DNA of 22,548 nucleotides from the NCBI GenBank assembly GCA_050186955.1, contig JBFWXZ010000033.1:1-22548 (forward strand). The letters are read 5' to 3'. A program made the position numbers and the translations under genes. Origin of the DNA: JACKJP01 sp050186955. Its GTDB lineage: Bacteria > Pseudomonadota > Alphaproteobacteria > Rhizobiales > Tepidamorphaceae. Each line of letters begins with the position of its first letter. Positions within the stretch are counted from its first letter, which is position 1. The notes below the pieces were generated by a model. The model saw only the letters and a program-made list of their open reading frames with translations, searched no databases and was not told the origin of the DNA. This document shows positions 7,764 through 15,864 of the stretch, one piece after another.

Positions 7764-8996
7764 ATGATGAGCGAGCCGAGAGAGATCGGACCCCGCGACG
7801 TGGCGATCGCCGGATCGGGGCTGACCGGCAGCCTGCTGGCGCTGGCGCTGGTCCATGCAGGCAAGCCGCGCCTGTCGCTGATGCTCGCCGGGCGCGCCGG
7901 CGCCGAGGCCGACGATCCGCGCGCCTACGCGATCGCGCCGGGGGTGCGACGCATGCTCGAGGTCCTCGGGGTATGGGCGCGCGTCGAGGCCGAGGCCTGT
8001 CCGGTCGCCGAGATGCGGATCACCGATTCGCGGCTGGAGGACCTCGTTCGCCCGGTGCTGCTCTCGCTCGGCGCGGAAGCCGGCGGCGGCGAGCCCGTCG
8101 CCCATATCGTTCCAGCCTCCGCGTTGGCCCGCGCGGCCTCGGCGGCGCTTGCCGACAAAGGCGTCGCGTCGCACGACATCGGCACCTTCGAAAGCCTCGA
8201 GACGGATGCCGCCACGGCGGTGCTGCACGGCACCGGCGGCAGCGTCGAGGCGCGGCTGCTGGTCGGTGCCGACGGCCTCAACTCGGTCGTCCGCGAGAGC
8301 GCCGGCATCCGCTCCTTCGGCTGGTCCTACGGCCAGCACGGCGTCGTCGCGACGCTCGCCGCCGAGCTGCCGCACGAGGGCGTGGCGGTGCAGCATTTCC
8401 TGCCCGGCGGGCCGTTCGCGCTGCTGCCGATGACGGGAGACCGCTACTCGCTGGTCTGGAGCCTGCCGGAACGCCGCGCCCGCGAGATCGCGGCGCTCGA
8501 AGACGCGGGTTTCGCGGCGGCGGTGGAAGAGGCCGCCGGGGCGGAGATCGGCGCGCTCGCGCTCGCCGGCCCGCGCGGCTCCTTCCCGCTGTCGCTGGCG
8601 CTGGCGCGTGATTTCGTCGCACCGCGCATCGCGCTTGCCGGCGACGCCGCGCACCGGCTGCATCCGCTGGCCGGCCAGGGGCAGAATATGGGGCTGCGCG
8701 ACGTGGCGGCGCTGGCCCAGGTGGTGCTGGACGCCGCGCGCCTCGGGGAGGATCCCGGGTCGCTGTCGGTGCTGAAGCGCTACGAGCGCTGGCGGCGCTT
8801 CGACACGGTGCAGCTCGCCGCCGCCACCGATGCGCTCAACCGGCTGTTCTCGGCGGACGAATCGGTGCTGCGGGGCCTGCGCGATTTCGGCCTCGGGGTG
8901 GTCAACCGCGCTTCCGGCCTGAAGACGTTCATCATGCGCGACGCCGCCGGCGAGACCGGCGAAACCCCGCGGCTGCTCGACGGGCTGCCGGCGTGA
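7764..8996 (+). CDS. UbiH/Coq6-family FAD-dependent hydroxylase
   Basis: Flavin monooxygenase of the ubiquinone-biosynthesis hydroxylase group, 410 residues. The FAD-binding Rossmann motif GSGLTG is at residues 17-22. The DG motif LVGADGLNSVVRE begins near 164. The second FAD motif ALAGDAAHRLHPLAGQGQNMGLRD begins near 290. The His-Pro-Leu-Ala-Gly-Gln-Gly pattern is typical of UbiH, UbiF, UbiI and Coq6. It probably hydroxylates the ubiquinone ring at one position, but which one cannot be told: alphaproteobacterial members (e.g. UbiL, UbiM) differ in regioselectivity. GGAAAGG precedes the ATG at 7764 (an ATG at 7767 follows at once). The gene is transcribed away from tesB and ends 3 bases before the converging Trm112-family gene. 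Confidence 0.88.
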   Translation: MMSEPREIGPRDVAIAGSGLTGSLLALALVHAGKPRLSLMLAGRAGAEADDPRAYAIAPGVRRMLEVLGVWARVEAEACPVAEMRITDSRLEDLVRPVLLSLGAEAGGGEPVAHIVPASALARAASAALADKGVASHDIGTFESLETDAATAVLHGTGGSVEARLLVGADGLNSVVRESAGIRSFGWSYGQHGVVATLAAELPHEGVAVQHFLPGGPFALLPMTGDRYSLVWSLPERRAREIAALEDAGFAAAVEEAAGAEIGALALAGPRGSFPLSLALARDFVAPRIALAGDAAHRLHPLAGQGQNMGLRDVAALAQVVLDAARLGEDPGSLSVLKRYERWRRFDTVQLAAATDALNRLFSADESVLRGLRDFGLGVVNRASGLKTFIMRDAAGETGETPRLLDGLPA

Positions 8997-8999
8997 GGG

Positions 9000-9194
9000 T
9001 CAATCCTCCAGCGGCCGCGCCTCCTCGGGCAGCATGATCGGGATGCCGTTGCGGATCGGATAGGCGAGCCTGGCCGCCCGGCTGATCAGCTCCTGCTTCG
9101 CCCTGTCATATTCGAGCACGGTCTTGGAGACCGGGCAGACGAGGATCTCGAGGAGCTTCGGGTCGATGCCCGGTTCGGCCGGTCTGGTCGCCAT
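9000..9194 (-). CDS. Trm112-family small protein
   Basis: A 64-residue protein of the Trm112/YcaR-type family. The family pattern is seen in LLEILVCPVSKTVLEYD, the LISRAARLAYPIRNGIPIMLPEEAR stretch and an acidic tail. In eukaryotes and archaea Trm112 activates methyltransferases. The role of the short bacterial versions is poorly known. Only one Cys (CPVSK) remains of the possible zinc ligands, so this copy probably does not bind zinc in the classical way. The frame is open back to 9542 inside the Lon-domain gene. ATG 9194 gives the family length, although its ribosome binding site is weak. The gene is 29 bases after the Lon-domain gene, likely the last in its operon. Confidence 0.85.
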   Translation of the reverse strand: MATRPAEPGIDPKLLEILVCPVSKTVLEYDRAKQELISRAARLAYPIRNGIPIMLPEEARPLED

Positions 9195-9223
9195 CGTCGT
9201 CGTTTCCGTCCTTGTTGCGGGGC

Positions 9224-9889
9224 CTATTGCAGCATCGGCCCGTCGTCGCTCTCGCCGGCGCCGAGCTGGCGCTCGGTGATGGCGATCAGCAGCTCGGCGC
9301 GGCGCGACATGTCGCCGGCTTCCAGCAGCGCCTGCTTCTCGCGCACGCCGTAGGGTGCGGCCATGGAGAGCGAGTTGACAAGCGTCTCGTCGTCGGTGCC
9401 GTCGATCTCGTCCCAGTCGATGCTGAGATTGTTGGCGTCGAGATAGTCGCGGAGGGTGTCGAGCAGGCGTTCGCGGTCGAAGCTCATGGCCGAGCCGTCG
9501 GGGCCGAAATCGCCGGCGAAGGGCCGGGTGTCGATGCGCCACTGGCGGAACGGCGTCGCCGCCTCGACTTCATCGACGAGGCGGAAGCGGCTGATCCCGG
9601 TGAGCGTCACCAGATAGCGCCCGTCGCCGGTTTCCATGAAGGCGGTCAGCCGGCCGAGGCAGCCGACGGCGCAGAGCGAGGGGGTGCCGGGCGCGGCGTC
9701 AGGCGAGGGCTGGACCATGCCGATCAGGCGCCGCCCGGCCAGCGCGTGGTCGATCATCGCCACGTAGCGCGGCTCGAAGATGTTGAGCGGCAGCTCCGCC
9801 CGCGGCAGCAGCAGGGCGCCGGCGAGCGGAAAGACCGGAACGGTGTCGGGCACCGCGTAGGGGCCGGTGAGCGGCGTGTTGATCGGCAT
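9224..9889 (-). CDS. Lon N-terminal (LonN) substrate-binding domain protein
   Basis: A 221-residue stand-alone version of the Lon protease substrate-binding domain, without the AAA+ and protease domains. Typical features are VPVFPLAGALLLPRAELPLNIFEPRYVAMIDHAL at the N-terminus, the glycine-rich GRRLIGMVQP and CAVGCLGRLTAF, and a helical C-terminal part (YGVREKQALLEAGDMSRRAELLIAITE). The biochemical role of these proteins is unknown. By homology they may bind unfolded protein, or compete with or aid Lon. ATG 9889 has little Shine-Dalgarno match, and the gene starts 27 bases after the thioredoxin-TPR gene. Coupled translation within an operon is therefore plausible. The neighbours (CnoX-like chaperedoxin, tRNA editing protein) fit a protein-quality theme. 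Confidence 0.88.
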   Translation of the reverse strand: MPINTPLTGPYAVPDTVPVFPLAGALLLPRAELPLNIFEPRYVAMIDHALAGRRLIGMVQPSPDAAPGTPSLCAVGCLGRLTAFMETGDGRYLVTLTGISRFRLVDEVEAATPFRQWRIDTRPFAGDFGPDGSAMSFDRERLLDTLRDYLDANNLSIDWDEIDGTDDETLVNSLSMAAPYGVREKQALLEAGDMSRRAELLIAITERQLGAGESDDGPMLQ

Positions 9890-9916
9890 GCCGGTTAGAT
9901 AGGGCGTGCGCGCGGT

Positions 9917-10834
9917 TCAGGCAAAGAGCACCGAGGACAGCGCGCGGCGCCCGCTCGCGGTCGCCTCGTCGGCCGGCCCCCAGGCCTCGAAGAACTGCAG
10001 GAGCTGCTTGCGCGCGGCCTCGTCGTTCCAGCCGCGATTGCGGCGGACGATCTCGACCAGCGCGGCGGCGGCGTCCTCGCGCCTTCCGTGCGCGTTGAGC
10101 GCCAGCGCCAGGTCGAAACGGGCCTGGTGGTCGGCCGGATCGGCGGCGACGCGGCGCTCCAGCTCGGCGGTGTCGCCGACGCTGGCCGACTGCTCGGCGA
10201 GCTCCAGCTCGGCGCGGGCGCCGGCGATATGCGGGTTCCCGGCCTTGTCGTCGGGCGCCACGGCGAGCATCTGGCGCGCCCTGTCGAGCTCGCCGGTACG
10301 GGTCATGCAGCGCACGATGCCGCCGAGCGCGTGCAGATTCGTCTGATCCTGTTGCAGCACCGTCGAATAGGCCTCGGCCGCCTGGGCGATGTCGCCGGCG
10401 GCAAGCGCCGCGTCGCCGGCCTCGAGGATTTCCGCCGCCGGATCCTCGACCGGGCCGGCGAGGCGGGCGATGAAGGCTTTGATGCTGCTCTCGGGCTGCG
10501 CGCCCATGAAGCCGTCGACCGGCTGTCCGTTCTTGAAGGCGAAGACGGCGGGGATCGACTGCACGCCGAGCTGGCCGGCGACCTCGGGATGCTCGTCGAT
10601 GTTCATCTTGACGAGCCGCACCGCGCCGCGCGCCTCGCGCACCGCCTTCTCGAGCACAGGGGTGAGCTGTTTGCAAGGGCCGCACCAGGGGGCCCAGAAA
10701 TCGACGATCACCGGGACCTGCCGCGAGGCGTCGATGACGTCGGCGGCGAAGGTCTGGGTCGTCGTGTCCCTGATCAGGTCGGCGGCGCCGTTCGGCTGGC
10801 CAATGATCGCGTCATCCATGGTTCTTCTCTTCAT
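9917..10834 (-). CDS. CnoX-like thioredoxin with TPR repeats (chaperedoxin)
   Basis: A 305-residue protein. The N-terminal thioredoxin domain (about 25-130) has an intact WCGPC motif (C51, C54) and the cis-proline region QSIPAVFAFKNG. The helical C-terminal part (about 150-305) is built of degenerate TPR-type repeats (AGDAALAAGDIAQAAEAY, ALGGIVRCMTRTGELDRA). This is the YbbN/CnoX architecture. E. coli CnoX has lost the active cysteine pair (SQHC) and works as an oxidation-activated holdase for GroEL and DnaK. Alphaproteobacterial CnoX with WCGPC acts as both thioredoxin and chaperone (Caulobacter work). ATG 10834 is chosen because GGAAGAG precedes it closely; ATG 10819 is an alternative. The gene leads the LonN-Trm112 row, and the ProX gene lies 59 bases upstream. 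Confidence 0.88.
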   Translation of the reverse strand: MKRRTMDDAIIGQPNGAADLIRDTTTQTFAADVIDASRQVPVIVDFWAPWCGPCKQLTPVLEKAVREARGAVRLVKMNIDEHPEVAGQLGVQSIPAVFAFKNGQPVDGFMGAQPESSIKAFIARLAGPVEDPAAEILEAGDAALAAGDIAQAAEAYSTVLQQDQTNLHALGGIVRCMTRTGELDRARQMLAVAPDDKAGNPHIAGARAELELAEQSASVGDTAELERRVAADPADHQARFDLALALNAHGRREDAAAALVEIVRRNRGWNDEAARKQLLQFFEAWGPADEATASGRRALSSVLFA

Positions 10835-10893
10835 GTCTCTTCCGCATCGCTCGCACGCGTTGCAGATAGGAAGCGGGCGGGCGGGTTTGAAGT

Positions 10894-11397
10894 CTACTCT
10901 TCGGCCTGCGGAAGGTCGATCAGCAGCGGCTCGTGGCCGGTATCGCGCAGGAAGGCGATCAGGCCGTCGGCGGAGACCGTCGTCGTCGCCTCGTTGGTCA
11001 GCGGGTGGAAATTGACGTCGCCGAAGGCGAGCAGGCCCTTGTCGAGGACCACGGTGACCTGGTTGCCGGCGTCGTTGATCGCGCCGAAAGGCGTCACCGA
11101 GCCGGGCTTGACGCCGAGAAGCTCCTCAAGCTTGTCCGCGCGGCCGAAGCTCAGGCGCGCCGAGCCGATCACCCGGTGCAGCGACTTGAGGTCGACGTCG
11201 GCGTCCTCGCGGGCGGTGACGAGCCAGAAGCGGTCCTTCTTGTCCTTCAGGAACAGGTTCTTCGAATGGCCGCCGGGAATGCTCCCGCGCAGGCCCTGCG
11301 ACTGCTCGACGGTGAAAAGCGGCGGATGCGTCACCGTGCGGTGGGCGATCGCCAGCGCGTCGAGGCGGGCGAAGAGGTCTTGCTGCGTGGCGGCCAT
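10894..11397 (-). CDS. ProX/YbaK-type aminoacyl-tRNA deacylase
   Basis: A 167-residue free-standing editing domain of the YbaK/ProXp family (prolyl-tRNA synthetase-associated domain). Such proteins hydrolyse mischarged tRNA, typically Ala-tRNA(Pro). Visible family elements are HPPLFTVEQSQ, GGHSKNLFLKDKKDRFWLV with the conserved catalytic-site lysine in KNLFLKDKK, GSARLSFGRADKLEELLGVKPGSVTPFGAIND and VNFHPLTNEATTTVSADGL. The last two favour the PrdX/ProXp-ala branch over YbaK proper. ATG 11397 has GGGAG eight bases upstream. The 59-base gap to the CnoX-like gene allows co-transcription, with no terminator seen between. Exact tRNA specificity is inferred from family resemblance. Confidence 0.9.
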   Translation of the reverse strand: MAATQQDLFARLDALAIAHRTVTHPPLFTVEQSQGLRGSIPGGHSKNLFLKDKKDRFWLVTAREDADVDLKSLHRVIGSARLSFGRADKLEELLGVKPGSVTPFGAINDAGNQVTVVLDKGLLAFGDVNFHPLTNEATTTVSADGLIAFLRDTGHEPLLIDLPQAEE

Positions 11398-11513
11398 GCG
11401 GATCGCTCCCGGATTCGGCTGGTGTCGCGTGCGGCGCGGCCGGTGGACCGGGCCCGTCGCGGCCTTCTAGCCGCCGCCCGCCGCGGCATCAACCGTGCGG
11501 CGCAAACGCGCGG

Positions 11514-11542
11514 TTGCAATCGGCTGCGGCTTGCGTCATATA
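11514..11542 (+). promoter_or_regulatory. Possible sigma-70 promoter of tRNA-Gly
   Basis: TTGCAA (11514-11519) and CATATA (11537-11542) are separated by 17 bases; TATAGT two bases further is an alternative -10. They lie about 45 bases before the tRNA and are followed by a very GC-rich stretch, as in stringently controlled stable-RNA promoters. Consensus match is moderate. Confidence 0.4.
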
Positions 11543-11586
11543 GTGCGCCGCCGTCGCGGGCGCTCCGCGTCCGGCACGGCAAGCGA

Positions 11587-11661
11587 GCGGGTGTAGCTCA
11601 GGGGTAGAGCACAACCTTGCCAAGGTTGGGGTCGTGGGTTCGAATCCCATCGCCCGCTCCA
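11587..11661 (+). tRNA. tRNA-Gly (anticodon GCC)
   Basis: A 75-base tRNA gene that folds as a cloverleaf. The acceptor stem is GCGGGTG with CGCCCGC (one T-G wobble). The D arm is in TAGCTCAGGGGTAGAGC. The anticodon stem CAACC/GGTTG encloses the loop TTGCCAA with anticodon GCC at 11619-11621. The T arm contains GGTTCGAATCC. The discriminator base is T, and the 3' CCA is encoded. It reads GGC/GGT glycine codons. It stands alone between the minus-strand ProX gene and the GMC oxidoreductase gene. No repeat of its 3' end that would suggest an integrated element was noticed in the window. Confidence 0.97.
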
Positions 11662-11806
11662 GTTTCCTCCCTTCAGGACGATATCCGGGCCACTGCCTGG
11701 CGGCGGTGCGAGCGCCATGCGCGCGCTCCTTCGGCCGTTGCCAAGGCTCGGCGCCATCCCATAACGTATACGCTGTTGATGGGCCGCCTTTGCCTTTGGG
11801 AATGCG

Positions 11807-13444
11807 ATGCCGGAAGCCGAGACATTCGACTATGTGATCGTCGGCGCCGGCGCCGCCGGATCGGTGCTGGCGGAGCGGCTGAGCGCCGATGGCGGGCGGA
11901 CGGTGTGCATCCTCGAGGCGGGACCGCCCGACACCAATCCCTGGCTCCATATCCCGGCCGGCTACGTCAAGACGCTGGTCGATCCGCGCGTGCTCTGGCA
12001 GTTCGCGACCGAGCCGTCGCCGGGAAGCGGCGGCCGCGCCGTTTATATCCCGCAGGGCCGCGTCTATGGCGGTTCGAGCTCGCTCAACGGGCTCGTCTAC
12101 AATCGTGGCCAGGCGGCGGATTTCGACCATTGGGCGCAGCTCGGCAACAGCGGCTGGGCCTATGAGGATTTGCTGCCCTATTTCAGGCGCAGCGAGGAGA
12201 GGATCGGCAAGGGCGACGATCGCTATCGCGGCCGTTCCGGGCCGCTCAAGATCACCGATCCCGGCTGGTCGCATCCGCTGACCGAGGCCTTCATCGACGG
12301 GGTCGCCGCCACCGGCGTGCCACGCGGCAACGACTACAACGGCGAGAGCCAGGCGGGGACCGGCTACTACCAGCGGATGATCCATCGCGGCTGGCGCATC
12401 AGCGCGGCGCGCGCCTTCCTGCACCCGGCGCTGCGGCGGCGCAATGTCGAGATCCGTTCGGGCGCGCAGGCGGCGTCGATCCTGCTGGAGGACGGGCGGG
12501 CCGTCGGCGTGCGCTACTTCACCGGCGGCGACAAGGCGTCGATGCGCGAGGTGCGTTGCCGCCGCGAGGTCGTCGTCTCGGCCGGCACGGTCAACTCGGC
12601 CAAGCTCCTGCAGCTTTCGGGAATCGGACCGGGAGGGCTGCTCGGGGAGCACGGCATCGAGGTTCGGTGCGAGCTGCCGGTCGGCGAAAATTTCCGCGAC
12701 CACTATTTCGTGCGGCTGGCCGCGCGGCTCAAACCCGGCACGATATCGCTGAACCAGATGGCGAAGGGCTGGCGGCTCGGCCGCGAGGTCTTCCGCTGGG
12801 CGCTCGGCCGTCCGAGCATCCTCGCGCTCAGCCCATCCATCGTCTACGTCTTCTGGAAGAGCGACCCGGCGCTGGAGGCGCCCGACCTGCAGTTCGTCTG
12901 CACGCCGGGCAGCTACAAGCCGGGGCAGGTCTACGTGCTCGACGATTTCCCGGCGATCACCTGCGGCTTCACCCAGCAGCGCCCGGAAAGCGTCGGCCAT
13001 GTGCGCATTCGCTCCGCCGATCCGCTGGAGAAGCCCGAGCTGCAGCCCAACTACCTCGCCGACGCCGGCGACCGCGAGGTCGTGCTGCGGGCGATGCGTA
13101 TGACGCGCGGCTATCTGCGCTCGGCGTCGCTGGCGCCCTATTACGAGCGCGAGGAGGTGCCGGGCGAGGGCGTGCGCGGCGACGACGAGCTGATGGAGTT
13201 CGCCCGGCGGACCGGCAATACCGGCTACCATCTGATCGGCACCTGCCGGATGGGGCCGCGGGGGCGGCGCGACGCGGTGGTCGATCCCGAGCTTCGGGTG
13301 CAGGGGGTCGGCGGCCTGCGGGTGGTCGACGCCTCGATCATGCCGCGCATGGTGTCGGCCAACACCTACGCCTCCACCCTTATGATCGCCGAGAAGGGCG
13401 CCGACATGATCCTCGCCGCCGAGCGCGGCGCCAGCCGGGCTTGA
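11807..13444 (+). CDS. GMC-family FAD-dependent oxidoreductase (choline dehydrogenase-like)
   Basis: Glucose-methanol-choline family flavoenzyme, 545 residues, that oxidises an alcohol to an aldehyde or ketone. The Rossmann motif VGAGAAGSVLAERL starts near residue 10. The GMC signature GRVYGGSSSLNGLVYNRG is near 85-100. The second signature SAGTVNSAKLLQLSGIGP is near 263. The catalytic pair is H475 (YHLIGTCRMG) and N519 (SANTYAS), 44 residues apart as in choline oxidase (H466/N510). It has no signal peptide, so is probably cytoplasmic. Similarity to BetA does not prove choline as substrate: betB, betI and glycine-betaine genes are absent nearby. The gene lies 119 bases before the molybdenum hydroxylase subunit on the same strand, suggesting successive oxidation steps. 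The 145 bases after the tRNA show no strong promoter. Confidence 0.92.
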   Translation: MPEAETFDYVIVGAGAAGSVLAERLSADGGRTVCILEAGPPDTNPWLHIPAGYVKTLVDPRVLWQFATEPSPGSGGRAVYIPQGRVYGGSSSLNGLVYNRGQAADFDHWAQLGNSGWAYEDLLPYFRRSEERIGKGDDRYRGRSGPLKITDPGWSHPLTEAFIDGVAATGVPRGNDYNGESQAGTGYYQRMIHRGWRISAARAFLHPALRRRNVEIRSGAQAASILLEDGRAVGVRYFTGGDKASMREVRCRREVVVSAGTVNSAKLLQLSGIGPGGLLGEHGIEVRCELPVGENFRDHYFVRLAARLKPGTISLNQMAKGWRLGREVFRWALGRPSILALSPSIVYVFWKSDPALEAPDLQFVCTPGSYKPGQVYVLDDFPAITCGFTQQRPESVGHVRIRSADPLEKPELQPNYLADAGDREVVLRAMRMTRGYLRSASLAPYYEREEVPGEGVRGDDELMEFARRTGNTGYHLIGTCRMGPRGRRDAVVDPELRVQGVGGLRVVDASIMPRMVSANTYASTLMIAEKGADMILAAERGASRA

Positions 13445-13551
13445 AGCGGAGCCCTGTCCGCCCGACATGGTTGTCATACCGGCGGGACATTGCGCAGGGC
13501 GCTTCCTATCCCCTAGCCTTGCCGCTTTCCGGCCACCTATCAGCTAGCTCC

Positions 13552-13556
13552 AAGGA
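13552..13556 (+). promoter_or_regulatory. Ribosome binding site fixing the CoxL-like start
   Basis: AAGGA ends seven bases before ATG 13564. The reading frame is open far upstream, to 12556, through the GMC gene in another frame. This site, together with the family N-terminus that begins MKFGIGASIARLEDEAL, sets the true start. Confidence 0.75.
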
Positions 13557-13563
13557 CATCGGC

Positions 13564-15864
13564 ATGAAGTTCGGCATCGGCGCATCGATCGCGCGGCTCG
13601 AGGACGAGGCGCTCGTCACCGGCCGCGGCAGCTACACCAGCGACCGCATCCCCGATGGCGCGATGCATGCCGCCATGGTGCGCTCGCCGGTCGCGCATGC
13701 CCGCTTCACGATCGGGAACGCCGACGAGGTCGCCGGCATGGACGGCGTCCGGGCGGTCTACACCCACGCCGACATCGCCGACCTCGGGGCGCTTCCGGCG
13801 TTGCGCGCGGTGACCAATTTCGACGGCAGCAGGCCGCTGGTGCCGAAGAACCCGCTGCTGCAGAAGGATACGGTCCGCTTCGTCGGCGACTCGCTGGCGA
13901 TGATCGTCGCCGACACCGCCGATGCCGCGCGCAACGCGGCGGAGACACTGATGGTCGACTATGACGAGCTGCCTGTCGTCACCGACCCGCGCGCGGCCGC
14001 CGCGCCGGATGCGCCGCAGCTCTGGCCGGAGCTGGCCGGCAACGTCGCCATGGATTTCCGCCACGGCGACGCGGCGGCCGTGAAGGAGGCCTTCGCCAAG
14101 GCGGCGCGGACGACGGAGATCGAGCTCGTCAACAACCGCGTCGTCACCAACTACATGGAGCCGCGCTCGGCGCTCGGCGAGATAGACGAGCAGGGCCGCT
14201 ACAAGCTGACCTGCGGCTCGCAGGGCGTGCACCTGCTGCTGCCGGTGCTGGCCGACGTCATCTTCCGCGAGCCGGCGGAGAAGTTCCACCTGATCACGCC
14301 GGATGTTGGCGGCGGCTTCGGCACCCGCTTCTTCACCTACCGGGAATACGCGCTGGTGCTGTTCGCCGCGAAGCGGCTCGGGGCGCCGGTGTTCTGGATG
14401 GCCGACCGCACCGACCATTTCCTCGCCGACTATCACGGCCGCGACCATGTCAGCCGGGCGCGACTGGCGCTCGACGAGAAGGACCGCATCCTGGCGCTCG
14501 AGGTCGACACGCTCGCCAATCTCGGGGCCTATGTCTCGCAGCTCGGGCATTTCGTGCCGACCAACGGCTCGCTGATGCTGCCGGGCTGCTACCGCATCCC
14601 GGCGATCCACATCCGGGTGCGCGGCATCGTCACCAACACGGTTTCCTGCGACGCCTATCGCGGCGCGGGACGGCCGGAGGCCGCCTATCTGATCGAGCGG
14701 CTGATCGACAAGTCGGCGCGCGATCTCGGGATCAAGCCGGAGACGCTCAGGCGGCGCAACTTCGTGCCGCCGTCGGCGATGCCCTACGACACGGGCACCG
14801 AGCGCGTCTACGACACCGGCGAGTTCGACGGCCATATGCGCCGGGCGATGGAGATCGCCGACTGGAAGGGCTTCAAGGCGCGGCTGCGGGAATCGAAGAA
14901 GAAGGGCATGCTGCGCGGCATCGGGCTCGCCACCTATATCGAGTCCTGCTCGGGCGGCGGCTCGGAGACGGCGGTGGTGCGCCTCGACGAGGACGGCGGC
15001 GCGACGGTCTTCGTCGGCACCCAGGCGAGCGGCCAGGGGCACCACACGGCCTATGCGCAGATCGCCAACGAGAAGCTCGGCATCGCGCCGGGCGATGTGC
15101 GCGTCGTGCAGGGCGACACCGATCTCGTGAAGGTCGGCTCGGGCACCGGCGGCTCGCGCTCGATCCCCGTCGGCGGATCGTCGCTGCTCATCGCGTCGGG
15201 CCGGCTCGCGGATCGCATCCGCGAACGCGCCGCCGACCGCCTGGAGGCTGCGCCGGGCGACATCGAGCTCGAGGACGGCGAGGCGCGCATCGCCGGCACC
15301 GACCGGGCCGTGAAGCTGTCGGAGATCGCCGCCGGGCTGATGCAGACCGGCGACCTCGACAGCTTCCTCGAGACGGAGGCCTGGACGCCGCCGCATTTCA
15401 CCTTCCCGAACGGCACCCACGCGGTGGAGGTCGAGGTCGATCCGCAGACCGGCCGCATCGGCGTTCTCAACTATGTCATCGTCGACGATTTCGGGGTGAC
15501 GATGAATCCGCTCCTGCTGCTCGGGCAGATCCAGGGCGGCGTCGCCCAGGGGCTCGGCCAGGCCATCCTCGAGCACACGGTCTACGATCCCGATTCCGGC
15601 CAGCTCGTCACCGCCTCGCTGCAGGACTACTGCCTGCCGCGCGCCGACGACTTTCCCGACATTGTCTTCGAGACCCGCAACGTGCCCTCGACGACCAATG
15701 CGATGGGCATGAAGGGCGCCGGAGAGGCGGGCGCCATCGGCGCCTGCCCGGCGATCGTCAACGCCGTGGTCGATGCGCTGCACCGCCACAACGGGCTGAC
15801 CCATATCGACATGCCGATGACGCCGGAGAAGGTCTGGCGGGCGGCCAACGCGCCCGCCGGCTAG
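13564..15864 (+). CDS. Molybdenum hydroxylase large subunit, form II CoxL-like
   Basis: Molybdopterin-cytosine-dinucleotide-binding catalytic subunit of the xanthine oxidase/aerobic CO dehydrogenase family, 766 residues. The N-terminal a/b-hammerhead domain is followed by Moco-binding regions. GGGFGTR is at 249-255. The active-site loop AYRGAGR is at 364-370. The catalytic glutamate E721 lies in KGAGEAGAIGA. The loop is the form II type: true (form I) CO dehydrogenase has AYRCSFR with the copper-binding cysteine. CO oxidation is therefore unlikely; an aldehyde or N-heterocycle hydroxylase is more probable. Normal enzymes also need an FAD subunit (CoxM) and a 2Fe-2S subunit (CoxS), and neither is in the window. 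The upstream GMC enzyme could supply its aldehyde. The stop lies 7 bases from the converging CMD-family gene. Confidence 0.9.
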   Translation: MKFGIGASIARLEDEALVTGRGSYTSDRIPDGAMHAAMVRSPVAHARFTIGNADEVAGMDGVRAVYTHADIADLGALPALRAVTNFDGSRPLVPKNPLLQKDTVRFVGDSLAMIVADTADAARNAAETLMVDYDELPVVTDPRAAAAPDAPQLWPELAGNVAMDFRHGDAAAVKEAFAKAARTTEIELVNNRVVTNYMEPRSALGEIDEQGRYKLTCGSQGVHLLLPVLADVIFREPAEKFHLITPDVGGGFGTRFFTYREYALVLFAAKRLGAPVFWMADRTDHFLADYHGRDHVSRARLALDEKDRILALEVDTLANLGAYVSQLGHFVPTNGSLMLPGCYRIPAIHIRVRGIVTNTVSCDAYRGAGRPEAAYLIERLIDKSARDLGIKPETLRRRNFVPPSAMPYDTGTERVYDTGEFDGHMRRAMEIADWKGFKARLRESKKKGMLRGIGLATYIESCSGGGSETAVVRLDEDGGATVFVGTQASGQGHHTAYAQIANEKLGIAPGDVRVVQGDTDLVKVGSGTGGSRSIPVGGSSLLIASGRLADRIRERAADRLEAAPGDIELEDGEARIAGTDRAVKLSEIAAGLMQTGDLDSFLETEAWTPPHFTFPNGTHAVEVEVDPQTGRIGVLNYVIVDDFGVTMNPLLLLGQIQGGVAQGLGQAILEHTVYDPDSGQLVTASLQDYCLPRADDFPDIVFETRNVPSTTNAMGMKGAGEAGAIGACPAIVNAVVDALHRHNGLTHIDMPMTPEKVWRAANAPAG

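Noticed and set aside
11587..11661. tRNA-Gly as an integration site for a mobile element
   Set aside because: No integrase gene, no repeat of the tRNA 3' end and no change in base composition were seen beside it.
11489..13477. A 662-codon minus-strand frame covering the tRNA and the GMC gene
   Set aside because: It runs through a tRNA and opposite a complete GMC enzyme, and shows only shadow-type composition.
12556..13563. Apparent N-terminal extension of the CoxL-like protein, which would give 1102 residues
   Set aside because: The extension is the GMC gene read in another frame and is Arg/Ala-rich nonsense. The family N-terminus and an AAGGA site mark ATG 13564 as the start, so no fusion is proposed.
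13540..15804. A 754-codon open frame antisense to the CoxL-like gene
   Set aside because: Same GC-bias artefact; the plus-strand protein has all Moco-binding motifs.
13564..15864. Annotation as carbon monoxide dehydrogenase CoxL
   Set aside because: The active-site loop is AYRGAGR, not the AYRCSFR of genuine CO dehydrogenase, and the partner subunits are missing from the window.
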